NCBI GenBank assembly: GCA_032358165.1
Contig: JAALGY010000043.1
Location: 1,674,001 to 1,738,000 of the forward strand
Length of the DNA stretch: 64,000 bases
From: Diplosphaera chodatii
Taxonomy: Eukaryota; Chlorophyta; Trebouxiophyceae; Prasiolales; Stichococcaceae
Direction of reading: 5' to 3'
The notes under the pieces: generated by a model
Told to the model about the DNA's origin: nothing
Databases searched by the model: none
The model's input: the letters and a program-made list of their open reading frames with translations, nothing else
Made by a program: the position numbers and the translations under genes
Part shown: positions 12,401 to 22,900 of the stretch, in pieces
Layout of the letters: every line of letters begins with the position of its first letter
Numbering within the stretch: the first letter of the stretch is position 1

Positions 12401-12831
12401 GCTGCGGCCGGCTACACTGGTGTCACCAGCGCTCTGCTGTAGGGCCTCGCGACGGTCCACGGCGAGGTACGCTTCGCCCTCGGTAGTAGATGCGTCTGCT
12501 GTGTCGCTGCCTGACTCCGCAGCGGCACTTTGCCCACTGCCTGCCACCTCCGCTGCCTGAGCCTGCGGATGTACATATGGAGCCCTCACTAGTCTGTTCT
12601 CGCTTGGGGATTTTGGTGGTCAGGCCTATGCAACTGACAGCGCTCTCCATCGACCGGGATGCTGTGCAGCGGCACCTTGTGGGGCACCGCCGCTGCAACC
12701 CAGGTTGGCCTGCGGTCACGGCTCATCAGCGCCACCGCCAGTAGCAATGCCGCCGCCACTGCGCCCGCTGCCATGCCACGACGCTTGTGAAGCAGACCTG
12801 GCGCACCGACGCAAACTGGTATGCTTTGCAT
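9499..12831 (-). CDS. Type II membrane glycosyltransferase, nucleotide-diphospho-sugar transferase (PF03407-like), with apparent frameshift
   Basis: Solved exons: 11382-11263, 11041-10853, 10617-10456, 10173-10017, 9833-9744 and 9649-9499. Upstream are a long exon from near 12560 to 11582 and a first exon from the ATG at 12831. The N-terminus has a short basic tail, KRR, then an Ala/Leu/Val membrane segment near residues 20-35, as in Golgi signal anchors. A stem of about 300 Ser/Ala/Asp/Glu-rich residues follows. The catalytic part shows GWGSRRFKGITWRK, then SVDLDIVLFKNPLDP (a DxD motif for metal and sugar nucleotide) and NCGFYFLRP. Known family: such enzymes transfer sugars onto wall glycoproteins or polysaccharides in the Golgi; the substrate here is not inferable. 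The exon 10173-10017 is one base out of phase: it enters in the frame of EFNQILKG and leaves in the frame of KWDKIDEEWFVDL. No intron fits. The tail is Cys-rich (APLCRDKMFGFHAACCK). Confidence 0.75.
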
Positions 12832-13537
12832 TGCTTGTAATACAAGCCACGGACATGAAGGACAATGTGCGCACAGTTTGACGCAGTGAAGGCTCACGGG
12901 GAATGCTGCTGCCCTGGTGCCCCCGCGGCGAGGTGGTGTCGCCGATGAACGTCTGGCCCATGGGCTACCGCCTGTGGACTACGCCCAGATGTCTTGACAT
13001 GCAGTGACCTGCAGCGTCGCCAACCGCAAGCGCAACGCACTGCTGTTTGTGTCACCCGCCAGATCTTTCGTGCCACGATGTCCTGCTAGCTGACTTGCCA
13101 GCTTCTCGAGTTTGTTCATATTGTGAGCGTCAGAATGGACGCTGTCAATATGCAAGTACGGGTCAGGGAGATGGTTGTACTGCGGGTGGTTTGCATGCAA
13201 GTTGCACTTTCGCCGTCATCTCAGCTCAATAGGTGCAGCAGCGTTGAACAGTAAGTTAGTGCCTGTCAAAACAGCGCGATGCAAGTAACAGCAACATCAC
13301 CGGCGCGCAGTGCCGCTTGGCACCAGCCTTGCAGCACGCTCCAGGGCGGCAGTGCTGGGCGGGCCCTCCCCCGGCTGTGTGGCTGCATGACCCCCTGCAC
13401 CAACGATGAGCCCCGAAGATCTTGCCTGTGCATGCAACGGCTCTCGCTCAGTGCAAACAAGCTTGCAACCCACCGCTGTACGTCTTGGAAGTGCCTTTGA
13501 ACATCTGCATTGCATCTTATTGAACAAGTCAGGCCCG
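12832..13537. other. Divergent intergenic region (glycosyltransferase / plastid membrane protein)
   Basis: Genes start on either side in opposite directions, so this stretch of about 700 bp should hold both promoters. No coding exon, repeat or RNA gene was recognised. Confidence 0.5.
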
Positions 13538-16111
13538 ATGGCTCTCCTGATGGCAAAGTCGAGCGCTCTGGTGCCGTGCGCAACGGCCCACAGCCGGGCC
13601 GCGCGCTGCAGGGCGGCAGCCCCGTGCGTGGCGCGCATTGGCTCTTTTGCCGGCGTGGCACGCGTCTCGGCGCCGCTCTCAGCGCCCAAGCTCGCCGCAG
13701 CACGGTGCGACAGGCGCTTCCCATTGTGGTGTGCTGACTGGACCCCCCTCTGCCCAGCAGTCGGAAGCGCTCTGCACTGCCCGTCCTGCTTGCGATGACG
13801 TTAAGCATCAGATGCGCGTGCGTGGGAGGCGTGCAGTACTCGAGCGGCCGCTTGACAGCCCGCTCAGCCATCAGGGAGCGGTTTGGGGGGTTGATACCCC
13901 GCTATGGATGTCGATCCTGCGGTCTGCGATCAGCCCGGCGGTCTTGAGCACGACGAGTGCATCGTCTGAGTTGAGTTGGTGGTCTCGCCGCGCGATCCAC
14001 TTCGCGAGGCCACCCCGACAACAGACCGTGATGCTACAATCTGGAAACAGCTGCTCAGCTGAGAACGCTCAGTGGGGCAATCAGGGGCACTCACAACCTT
14101 CGAGGCGTGGCTGCTTCATACATCGCGGTCACGGACTCAGGTTTCATGGCAAGCTCCGTTGCCCTGGCAGGGCAGCATCCAGCTTCACCACAGGCTGTCA
14201 GAAGTCCCAGCGAGGTGCAGTGCGCTGTCCATGAGCCGGGAGACGCTCTGTCTGACGTCCTGCTGGCATCTGACACGCCTCGGACCGCCTGTCGCGCAGC
14301 ATGCATGTTCCTGGACCGCTTGCAGCCACCTCTCCCCCGCCGTTCCACGGCATTCAGCGGCCCATCCAACACCATGTTGCTGGTAGAGGGGGTCTGGACA
14401 GCGACTCTCAGCCAGCAGCAGCAAGATGCAAGTCGAATGTTTCGCTGCCAGTGGCCGTGCGCCATGCCGGCACTCGACTCAAAAATACAGCCGACCCAGC
14501 GAGCCCTCCACTCACACCGTGACCAGCTGCTGTGCAAAGGCACATGAGTACACGAAACATGACCTGAATGCCTGGCACATGCAGGCCGGCACGCAGCGGC
14601 GCGGTGCTGGTGAAGGCGTCTGACGTGAAGTATGAGATCGCACCGGAGGGGGCGCGTGACTACGCGCCGCTGCTGGGCATCTTCGGCCTGGTCGCCTACA
14701 TATACAACCGCGCCACGCTCAACGCCCCGCAGCTGCTCAAGTTCGTGGCGTGGTACCAGGTCCTGGTCGCTGCAATTGCGGTGCGCCATCAGACCATCGA
14801 GTGTGGTCCGTCTGGCAACATGCTCCATCTTCGTGGCACAGCAGTATGTTGTTCGTTGTGTGCCAAAGGCGGCTGAGCATCTGAGCAGGCAGCACCCAGG
14901 TCACCCGTGTGACTAATGGCGGCATGGTGCACGGTCTCTGTGTGGACCTGCACACCAGGCAGCTACAGCCTCCCATGACCCTCCGAACCCACCTGCAGCT
15001 GCTGTTCCGGCGCGCGGAGCTGGACAACCTGTCGAGCGTGGTGGCGCCCGCCATCCTTGCCGTCTACAGCCTCAACCTGCAGCAGATCACGTACATGGAC
15101 GCCGCCGTCGCGCTGTTCGGGTGTGCTTCACGTAGGGTGACGCCTTGAAGGGCAGCGCGGGTGGCTTCCGGTCACACCGGCCAGCTGCGGCACGCTGTCT
15201 GCAAGCACAGTGTGCGCCCTGGCTCGCAATCTGCTGCCGAAAAGCATTTTTCAGCATCAACACAACCGACGGCTGATGCCAGTCACTCTGCGGACCCGCA
15301 GCTACTACATCTGCGAGCGCCTGGAGGGGCCCTTCTGGGCGTGGGTCGCCACGCTGGCGGCCGCCATCTACGCCGGCTACCCCAGCCAGTGCGCCCTCCA
15401 CCCCCTCCCCACAACGTTCTGCACTCTACTGCTCAGCAGCCTCCGACACAACATGACTCTGGATGTCAGCATTGCCAGCGCACGCACACTGCACCTGTGC
15501 ATTACACACGAACAAGCGGACAGTCGAACTCACAGTCTGGTCTCTGCCTTTGCAGCTGGTATGTGGCGGCCTTCGGGCTGATGGCAGGTGTGTCGACCCT
15601 CCCTTGCCTGTCGAACCTGCAGTGGAGAAAGACCCTCACTGCTGACCTTGAGCCCATCTGCTGCTGCACGTGATCAACGAGCACCACTTGACCCATGCAC
15701 ACTTGGCCCCTGCAGCGACCCGGCTGGTGCGCGGCGGCCAGAACAACCGCATCCCGGTGCTGGCGGCCCCCACGGTGGCGGCGGCTGCGTACGCCTTCTG
15801 GAAGGACCTCACCGCGCCGTTCACCATCGCCCTGATGATTGGCCAGGTGCGCCGGCGCCTAGGAGGCTTGCAGGCTGGTTGCAAGGTGTCGTGTGCTGGC
15901 ACGCCTGGCATGTGCCAGGGCTTGGGGAGGAGTTGCCTTCTATCACGATGATCTGGCAGCAGCAGACTCCAGCAGAAGGAAACACTGCAGTACAACTTGC
16001 GGGGCATCAGTACGGATTGCTCAAGACGACCATGCCCAGGGCCCTGTGTTGTACTTTCAGATTGTGGCGAGCGGCATCAAGTACGCCGAGTCCGTCAGCG
16101 ACTCGGCCTGA
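13538..16111 (+). CDS. Chloroplast-targeted multi-pass membrane protein of unknown function
   Basis: Seven exons close in phase: 13538-13704, 14585-14780, 14900-15120, 15302-15388, 15556-15587, 15716-15846 and 16061-16111, giving 294 aa. Residues 1-55 (MALLMAKSSALVPCATAHSR onward) are rich in Ala, Ser, Arg and Cys with no acidic residues, typical of a chloroplast transit peptide. The rest has about six hydrophobic stretches, for example YAPLLGIFGLVAYIY, FVAWYQVLVAAIAV, VVAPAILAVYSLN, WAWVATLAAAIYAGY, YVAAFGLMA and IPVLAAPTVAAAAYAF. Charged loops such as LFRRAELDNL lie between them. I do not recognise the family; thylakoid or envelope location is an inference. The first intron is 880 nt, far longer than the others (about 110-180 nt), and holds an antisense open stretch described separately. 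A missed small exon inside that intron would change the length. Confidence 0.75.
13860..14060 (-). other. Antisense open stretch inside the first intron of the plastid membrane protein gene
   Basis: On the minus strand an open frame runs from about 14050 to a TGA near 13878. Its composition is ordinary for a globular protein, including GLAKWIARRDHQLNSDDALV and LKTAGLIADRRIDIHSG. A second protein-like frame, starting MAERAVKRPLEY, begins one base off at the stop. No splice sites or family were recognised. It may be a remnant of an inserted element or a chance open frame. Confidence 0.25.
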
Positions 16112-16436
16112 GCGGGGCTTGGGGCCAGCTAAGCGAGCGGAACGCGCAGGAGACGAGATGGGGAGCGGATATGAGTGAGCCCTCGATGGCACTACAGACC
16201 CAGGGTCGACAGCTGAAGCGTCACCCTGCGGGGAGCTTGAGCCATTGCCGCACACTACCAGAGCATTGATCTGAGCATTTACGGCATTTGGTGCCAGCCA
16301 GCATGCATGTCAGCTGCAGCATTGTTTTTGGAAATGCGGGCGGCGCATGCGCTGGACAGCATGCAGTATCAGTTGGTTTTGTGAGCATTTTATGTCGGTG
16401 ATTTTCATTTTGTCCCGCATGTCATTGCACTCATGC

Positions 16437-16441
16437 TGTAA
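16437..16441 (+). terminator. Putative TGTAA polyadenylation signal
   Basis: TGTAA lies 326 nt after the stop of the plastid membrane protein gene, in an AT-richer stretch. It is the first such motif I found downstream. Support is positional only. Confidence 0.35.
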
Positions 16442-16839
16442 TCACTCTGTCTGATCCACATCTATGATGCAGTGTGAACCTCGTGTCCTCGTCACTTGCA
16501 CATCTGGTGCAGCAATGCACCTCGTCCCAATATGACCAGCATGCAGGCTCCGTCATGTCATGGCTCCATTGGTGCACGCCGTTCGCTGTTGACTGCAGTC
16601 CTGACTTCATGACATGTATTCCACAGTCCCCAAGTAGGTATCACCCGACCACACTTCTTTGTCAGTATCCAGCGGGTCGGGTCGAATACTGCCCGGGTGG
16701 TGGCATTGGTTGCGCCGCCGCTTGTGGAAGCGCAGCATACTGCGTGGTGCCGCCTGCAAGTCACGCAACACATGTGACGCTGACTCGTCAACGAGACCTG
16801 TTTGCTTGTCAAGCGACTTGTGCGTCCATGCTGCAGGGA

Positions 16840-16844
16840 TTACA
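16840..16844 (-). terminator. Putative TGTAA polyadenylation signal
   Basis: TTACA on the plus strand (TGTAA on the minus strand) lies 76 nt beyond the stop of the large glycoprotein gene. The spacing fits a normal algal 3' UTR. Confidence 0.45.
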
Positions 16845-16919
16845 GCAGTACAAAGTGTGATGTACAGATGAGCTGCGTCGGTGCTTTGTGCGCAGCACAC
16901 ATGCTAACCACGGTTGGAA

Positions 16920-19900
16920 TCAGGTGTGGCAATGCCAGCTGTAGGGTTCACCGGAGTGCAGGGAGCCGGTGGCGGCGGCGGTGCTGAGCGGCAGCTGCGC
17001 GCCGCCGCGCATCGAGGCCGTCGGCAGCTGGTCCTGCTGCGCCTCGTGCTCCCCCAGCGTGCGCCACACCACGAAGCTGCAGCGCATGCGACGAGGGCAA
17101 CACTTCAGTTGCTTGGCCAGTGACTGGCTTTGAAGCGCTGGCATGGGGTGGATGCTTGCCTGTGGCGGTAGACCACAGACCAGAGATTGGGACCGCGAGC
17201 AGAGAGTTGAGGTGTGTGGAGTGACTCACGAAAGGACGGCAAACAGTGCGAGGCCGGCGACGCAGCCGATCACGATGCCGGCGATCTGCCCGCCCGACAG
17301 CCCGCTGTCATCGCTGCCCGAGGGTGGCGGCGGCGGCGGCGTGCTGCCCGGCAGCACTGCCGCCTGCAGCTGCGCCTGCAGTGCACAACACGTAGATGAG
17401 CATGTTCGTCACCGCTTCCGGCAGGAGTACAACAGGTGAATTTCAGACCACCGCTGCGTCTCTCACGTGCTGTGAACCCAAGCTACTCAGTGCTGCAGAC
17501 TGCATCGCTGCGCGGTACATGTGCTCGGTTGAGCGTTGGTTGTGCACTGATAAACACGCCATGATTGTGCATTCTTCTAGACCCAGCAAGCAGCAGAGCC
17601 CGTACATTGAGGTTGTCGGAGCTGGTGTCCTGCGTGAACTGGGTGGAGTTGACGGTGCCAGCGCCCAGGCCCGCCACACTCTGCGCCAGCCCTGTCTGCG
17701 CCACCAGCCCCACCTTTTGCGCAGCCTGCAGGCACTCAGCCCAAGTCATGATACTGGAGGATGCGATAAAGGGCTGCAGTGCTGTGCTCGGTCACGCAGC
17801 ACATGCACAGCACAGCTTGCAGCACCCTCTGCCTGTTCCTTCATGGGCCTGACTGCAGGCGAATGCCCTGCAGTAGATGCACTGCCTGCTATGTGCACTA
17901 GTGCACACCCTACATACATGCACAGCAAGCTCACTGTGACGGATGTCGCCGAGGCAGCCAGGCTGTTGACATTGGCGATGCCGCCTGCGGCCGCCGTGAG
18001 CTGCGCGCCGCTGATGGTGTTGATCGGGCCCTGCCCAAACTGCAGCGGGTCGCTGAAGCTGCTCTGCACGATGCTCAGCACGGAGCGGATCGTGGCCGCG
18101 TCCGTCAGATTCAGCGGCGCCACGGCGGACAGCCGCCGCCGCCCGCCGGCACCCTGATCCAGCAGCTTGGTCGCCAGGGCCTGCAGCGGCAAGCTACACC
18201 ATGATGCATGCTGGCTGTTGAACGTGCGAGTATACCTCAGCCTTGTGTGGCGCCGACAATGCTTGCACATAGCATACCGGCACGACTGACGTGATGGAGT
18301 CTGAAACGATGCTGTCACGATTGAGCCTGTTGATAGCAACATCAGTAGCAAGCAACATTTCAGGGATGCTGCTGGTAGCTGTCGCGATGGCGGCGCACCA
18401 CAAAGGCCTGGATGCCGAGCTCGTTGTAGTCAACGACGGAGTCACCGGCATCCACCTTCCACAGCAGCGACGCCGCCAGGCTGGCCAGGTTCAGCAGCGC
18501 CACCTCAGTCGTGTACACCTACACAACCATGCCGACTTCATTGTGGAGGAACTTTTGATTGCTAACCCACTGGCGCCTGACGGGCCATGCTTTCGCTTTC
18601 ACCACAATCGAAGATCCTCACAACATCCGGCCACCGCGGGCAGAGGCGATGTACACTGCTGCAGCAGTGCGCAGGCTTGCAATGCTTCAATATGCTGCTG
18701 TCGACAGTGGACCGGATGTTGGCATACCTTGCGCCCGGGGCCAGTGGGGCTAGCAGTGAAGGCGGTGAGCGCATTGTACTGCCCCAGCTTGATGCCTGAA
18801 GGCAGCCCAAAGGCCGTCTTGACATCCTGCATCACATATCGGAAAGGTGCTAGGCGCGCCTGTAGTATTGGGTGTGACACATTCTGAACTCGTGCCATCA
18901 AATTGTAAGTGACAGCACACCGCATGACATGCATCAGTCATTCACTTAAATGTTGTGCTATGGTGTTCGCTTTAGGGTGTAATGCATGGGTATGCCAACA
19001 TGTGCATCCACAAGTAAGGCAGCCGTACCGCCTCTGGCACGCTAATGATGGCGCTGATGCCGGCCATGGTGGACATGGGGCTGATGACGACGGGTTCCGA
19101 GGCGTTCTGGGGCACCAGCGCCGCCATGCCGATGAACACCTTGAGGCCTGTGGCCACATCGTAGCAGTCGCCATCGGGTGCAATGCCATTCGCATCCAGC
19201 TCCACCTGCATTGATTCATGGAGACGCTGTGTAGGCGTGCCAAAGATGAGGGTTTACATGGACTGCAGATGTGGGGTCTGATGGCTGCAGCAATGGCAGG
19301 GTCTGGCTGCACATGCAGGATGGAGGTTGCACAGGCAAGCAGCAGCTGCAGTGATGCTGTGGGCAGCGGCCACCTTGGGGTCGTTGGTCTTGGGCGCCGG
19401 CAGCACAGCGACGCTGAGGGGGCCGTCATCGTGGTCGGGATCCGAAGGGTCGGTGCGCGGGCGGGGCGTGAAGCGCACAGTGAACCTGCCGCCGGCCGTG
19501 ACGTTGCCGCCAGTGTAGCCTGCGAAACGGTGCATTATTGCTGTTACAGGAAAGAGCGACAGCGGTGGATTGTAACCGCAACTTCATGGATTTCAAGGCC
19601 ACTGATGTTCGGTCAACCAGTGTTCGGTGCTTCCATGTGAGTGGCGCTAGCAGTATTGCTGGCCAACATGCAGGGCAGAAAGGTGTGCCCACCATTGTCG
19701 TCAGGGTCGGAGGGCACCACCATGCAGTTGGCCAGGTACCCGTCGTACGCAACTCCAGTGACAGTCAGCCGCACGCCTGGGGGTGCTGGGACGACTGGCG
19801 GCATGGGCGGTGGCCTGCACAGGGTACATGTGCATTTAGATGGCCACACCTGGTCCAACTCGAAGCGGCCATGGTGTCCATTTGCTGCATGAGGCTATCG

Positions 19901-22900
19901 TAGGCCTGCTGCCAGCACAAACTGGGCCAGGAGAATTTGGAGAATGTACAAGCAGGCACAGACGATTGCACAGTGCCAGCGGGCGGGCGCACGAGGGGAG
20001 GGGTGGTGAGGGCGGCGGGGAGGGCGGCAGCGGCGGCGAGGGCGGCGGGCTTGGCGGCGTCACACACGACCAGCCGGGGTGCGAGAAGCCCGAGGGGCTG
20101 CGGTCCTCGGGGAGCAGCTGTACCGATGCACACCCTGCCGCTGGGTGATACCATGCAAACTGCATTGCATTGCATGGCAATGCGAGGGAGTGTGTGCGGC
20201 ACCCAGCAGGCATCTCTCATATGTAGCACAGCAGCCAGCTGGCGCTGCTTCAGTCCTGGCGAGGCACGGCTATCTTTCAGAGCATCGCACCGTGCCATCG
20301 CCGTTTGCGGTGCACACGCCGTTGCCTGCGCAGTGGGTGTTGGCCCAGGGGAAGTCGCCAACCCAGCAAGCCTGGTCCTGCAATGACAGCGTGCAGTGAC
20401 GTGAACTCAGCAGTAGCACAGCTGATGCCAATGTTGTTCGTCGACATAATCCTCCACATGCAAAGGTTGCATAGCTTTGCACAGCACACAGCAGAATTGA
20501 TGTTGTGTTGCCTGGTCGGCGTTGGTGCCGGGCAGGTACTGCCAGCCGTCAAAGCCGCCGCAGTATGCGGTCGCTGGCAGTGTCGTGCCTGGCGTTGGCC
20601 ATGTAGTGGCAGGATCCTGGTTGTTTGCGCAACTCTGCATGCCACAAACCCATGTTGCTGGCAGTCGGCAACCTGTGTACTATTGTGCCAGATGTGCTGA
20701 GTAAAGGAACTCATTGTTCCTGGCACCGGCCGTGGCGCACCAGGGTCAGGTTCACGCAGTTGGAGACGCATTTGGATGGCGGAGGCGGCGCCGGGGGCGG
20801 GTGTGGCGGAGGCGGCCGTGGCGGCGGGCTTGGTGGTGGTCTGGTTGGTGCAGGCAGCACAGTGCACATGTCACCAGTTGAGTCAACGACACATAAGAGG
20901 CTTGCTAATAGGCAGATTGCCAATGAAGATCACAGTATGGTGCAGGGACATGGTTGCTCACGAGGGGGGCCGAGGGGGCGGGCTTGGCGGCGGGCTAGGC
21001 GGTGGCGGGCTTGGTGGCGGCGGGCTGTGTGGATCGGGAATGACGCTGGCGGCAGCAGCCGCACCCTGCAAACAGGGCAGGCGGCATCAGTTTCGTGCAG
21101 TGACGCAGCAACTTGCCACATTGCATGCACTGTCCCTGTCGAGTCTACCTGCACAGCAGATGAGGTGGTGCCATCGGAAAATTGCTGCTGCGTGATGGTG
21201 CCGGCCACAAGCTGATCCAGCTGCTGTGCTGCCTGCTGCGAGACGATGGCCGCCTTCTGCACGGCCTGCAAACACAAGCCCAGGCATGCACACTCACTAC
21301 CGGCGTGCCTTACTGCTGCAGCTGTATCACCAAGTTAAAGTGAGTAGGCTCTGCCGGCTCCCCCCAGTCCTACCTGCTTTCATGGGCCTCATGCTGACAG
21401 TGGACGCACGTGCTCCGATGGCAAACTGCATAGGCTCACCGTGACGCTGGTCTGGCTGGCTGTGTACGCATTGACGTTGCCAATGGCTGTGGCTGCGGCG
21501 CCGAGGTTGTCAGTCACCGAGGCGCTGTTGCCATTGGGCGCCGATGCAGCGGTACCCTGCAGGGGGACAAGGTGCCTTCCCCTGTCAATCTCCATTGAGG
21601 GTGTTAGATCACCCTTGACATCTGATGACATACACCAGAGATTCCACTATGCTGCGCATGTGCTTGCCGATTACATAGGTCAGTCAGTCAAATGGTGTGT
21701 TCGCACACCGTCAGCAGGTTGGTCACGGTTGTGGGGCTGGTCAGATCCAGCGGCGCCGCTGTGACGCTCGCGGCCGCGACGCCATTGCGCAGGGCGACAA
21801 TGCCCTTCAGGACCGACTGCAACAAAACAAGACGCCTGTGATGACTGAATCCGACCTTTAAGGGCAGGCAACTTGGGGCGCACCTGCATGCTGTGATGAG
21901 TCAAGCTGAAGACAAGCTGAAGGTCTTGTTCATGATCAGACAACATGAGTACAGCCAGGCACCAATCATTCGCTCATGCATTCCAGACTGCTGACAGGCG
22001 GTGACCAAGGGGTTGCAGGGCAGCTCACGATCATCAGGAATGTTGTGACGGTGGCGTATGAGTCGGGCGACTCCCCGGGCGCGCTGAACAGCGAGCCTCC
22101 AGTGGTGAGGTAGTTCCGCAGCGCGGTCTCCGCTGCGTACACTGCCAGGCCAGTGCCCTGCGAGCACGTTTTGTAGAGTTGTTAGCAACCACACTCCGCA
22201 GGCCGCCGCGTGACAATAGGTTGGCAGCCGTCGAATGCCAAAGTGTCGTTTGAGCACATGCGCACTGACTGCATGCAGCTAGGCAGCGCCTTGCACAGTA
22301 TGATCCAGAAAGTTCAAAACCACGTCTGCTCGTGTGCTGCCCAATGCCCGAAGCAGGTGCTGCTTCATTGAGAAAGCATCGCAGCGATGTGTTGATTGTG
22401 CAGCGCAGCTAGCGCCATACCGGGGTGTTCTCTGCACGAGCCGCAGCCAGGGAGTCGTACTTGCCGATGCTGATGCCGCTGCCACCAATGCCCAGTGCAT
22501 TAATGATCTCCTGCAAGATGTAGCATTTCAAATGCGCTTAGGCAGCAAGATCTTATGCTCCGATCCAGATGGGCATGCAGGAGACTGCCGTGACCTGCTG
22601 ACCTGCAAGAGTCTCGCAAGCACGCAGGGACAAGCGCCAGGGCGCACTGCAGGAAACAGTCTGTCATATACCGTGCCTGCTCCGTGACTTGTGCGACAGG
22701 GTCGCCGTTGTTGTCAGTCAGGCCAGCGCCAGCCTCTTCAGCGGCAACCTGCAGCAGCAGTACAGTGACCGTTGTCCCTCTAGACTCTGCCATATTATTC
22801 GCATGAAGCTGTTAGGCTGCAATGGCCCATGATCTGCACAGCATTGCAAACAAAATGCTAAGGATAGGAGCATGTTGGCCCTTCTGTCGTGTCAGCTTAC

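Larger units (their letters stand above)
16112..16919. other. Convergent 3' region between two genes
   Basis: This stretch holds the 3' UTR of the plastid membrane protein gene on the left and that of the large Ser-Pro-rich glycoprotein gene on the right. Base composition is less GC-rich than in the flanking exons. No exon was recognised. Confidence 0.5.

Noticed and set aside
13838..13852. Adjacent XhoI/NotI-like sites (CTCGAGCGGCCGC) that could hint at cloning-vector sequence; a similar pair near 46385
   Set aside because: NotI sites recur elsewhere in this GC-rich window (for example near 31231), no vector backbone surrounds them, and flanking sequence continues normally.
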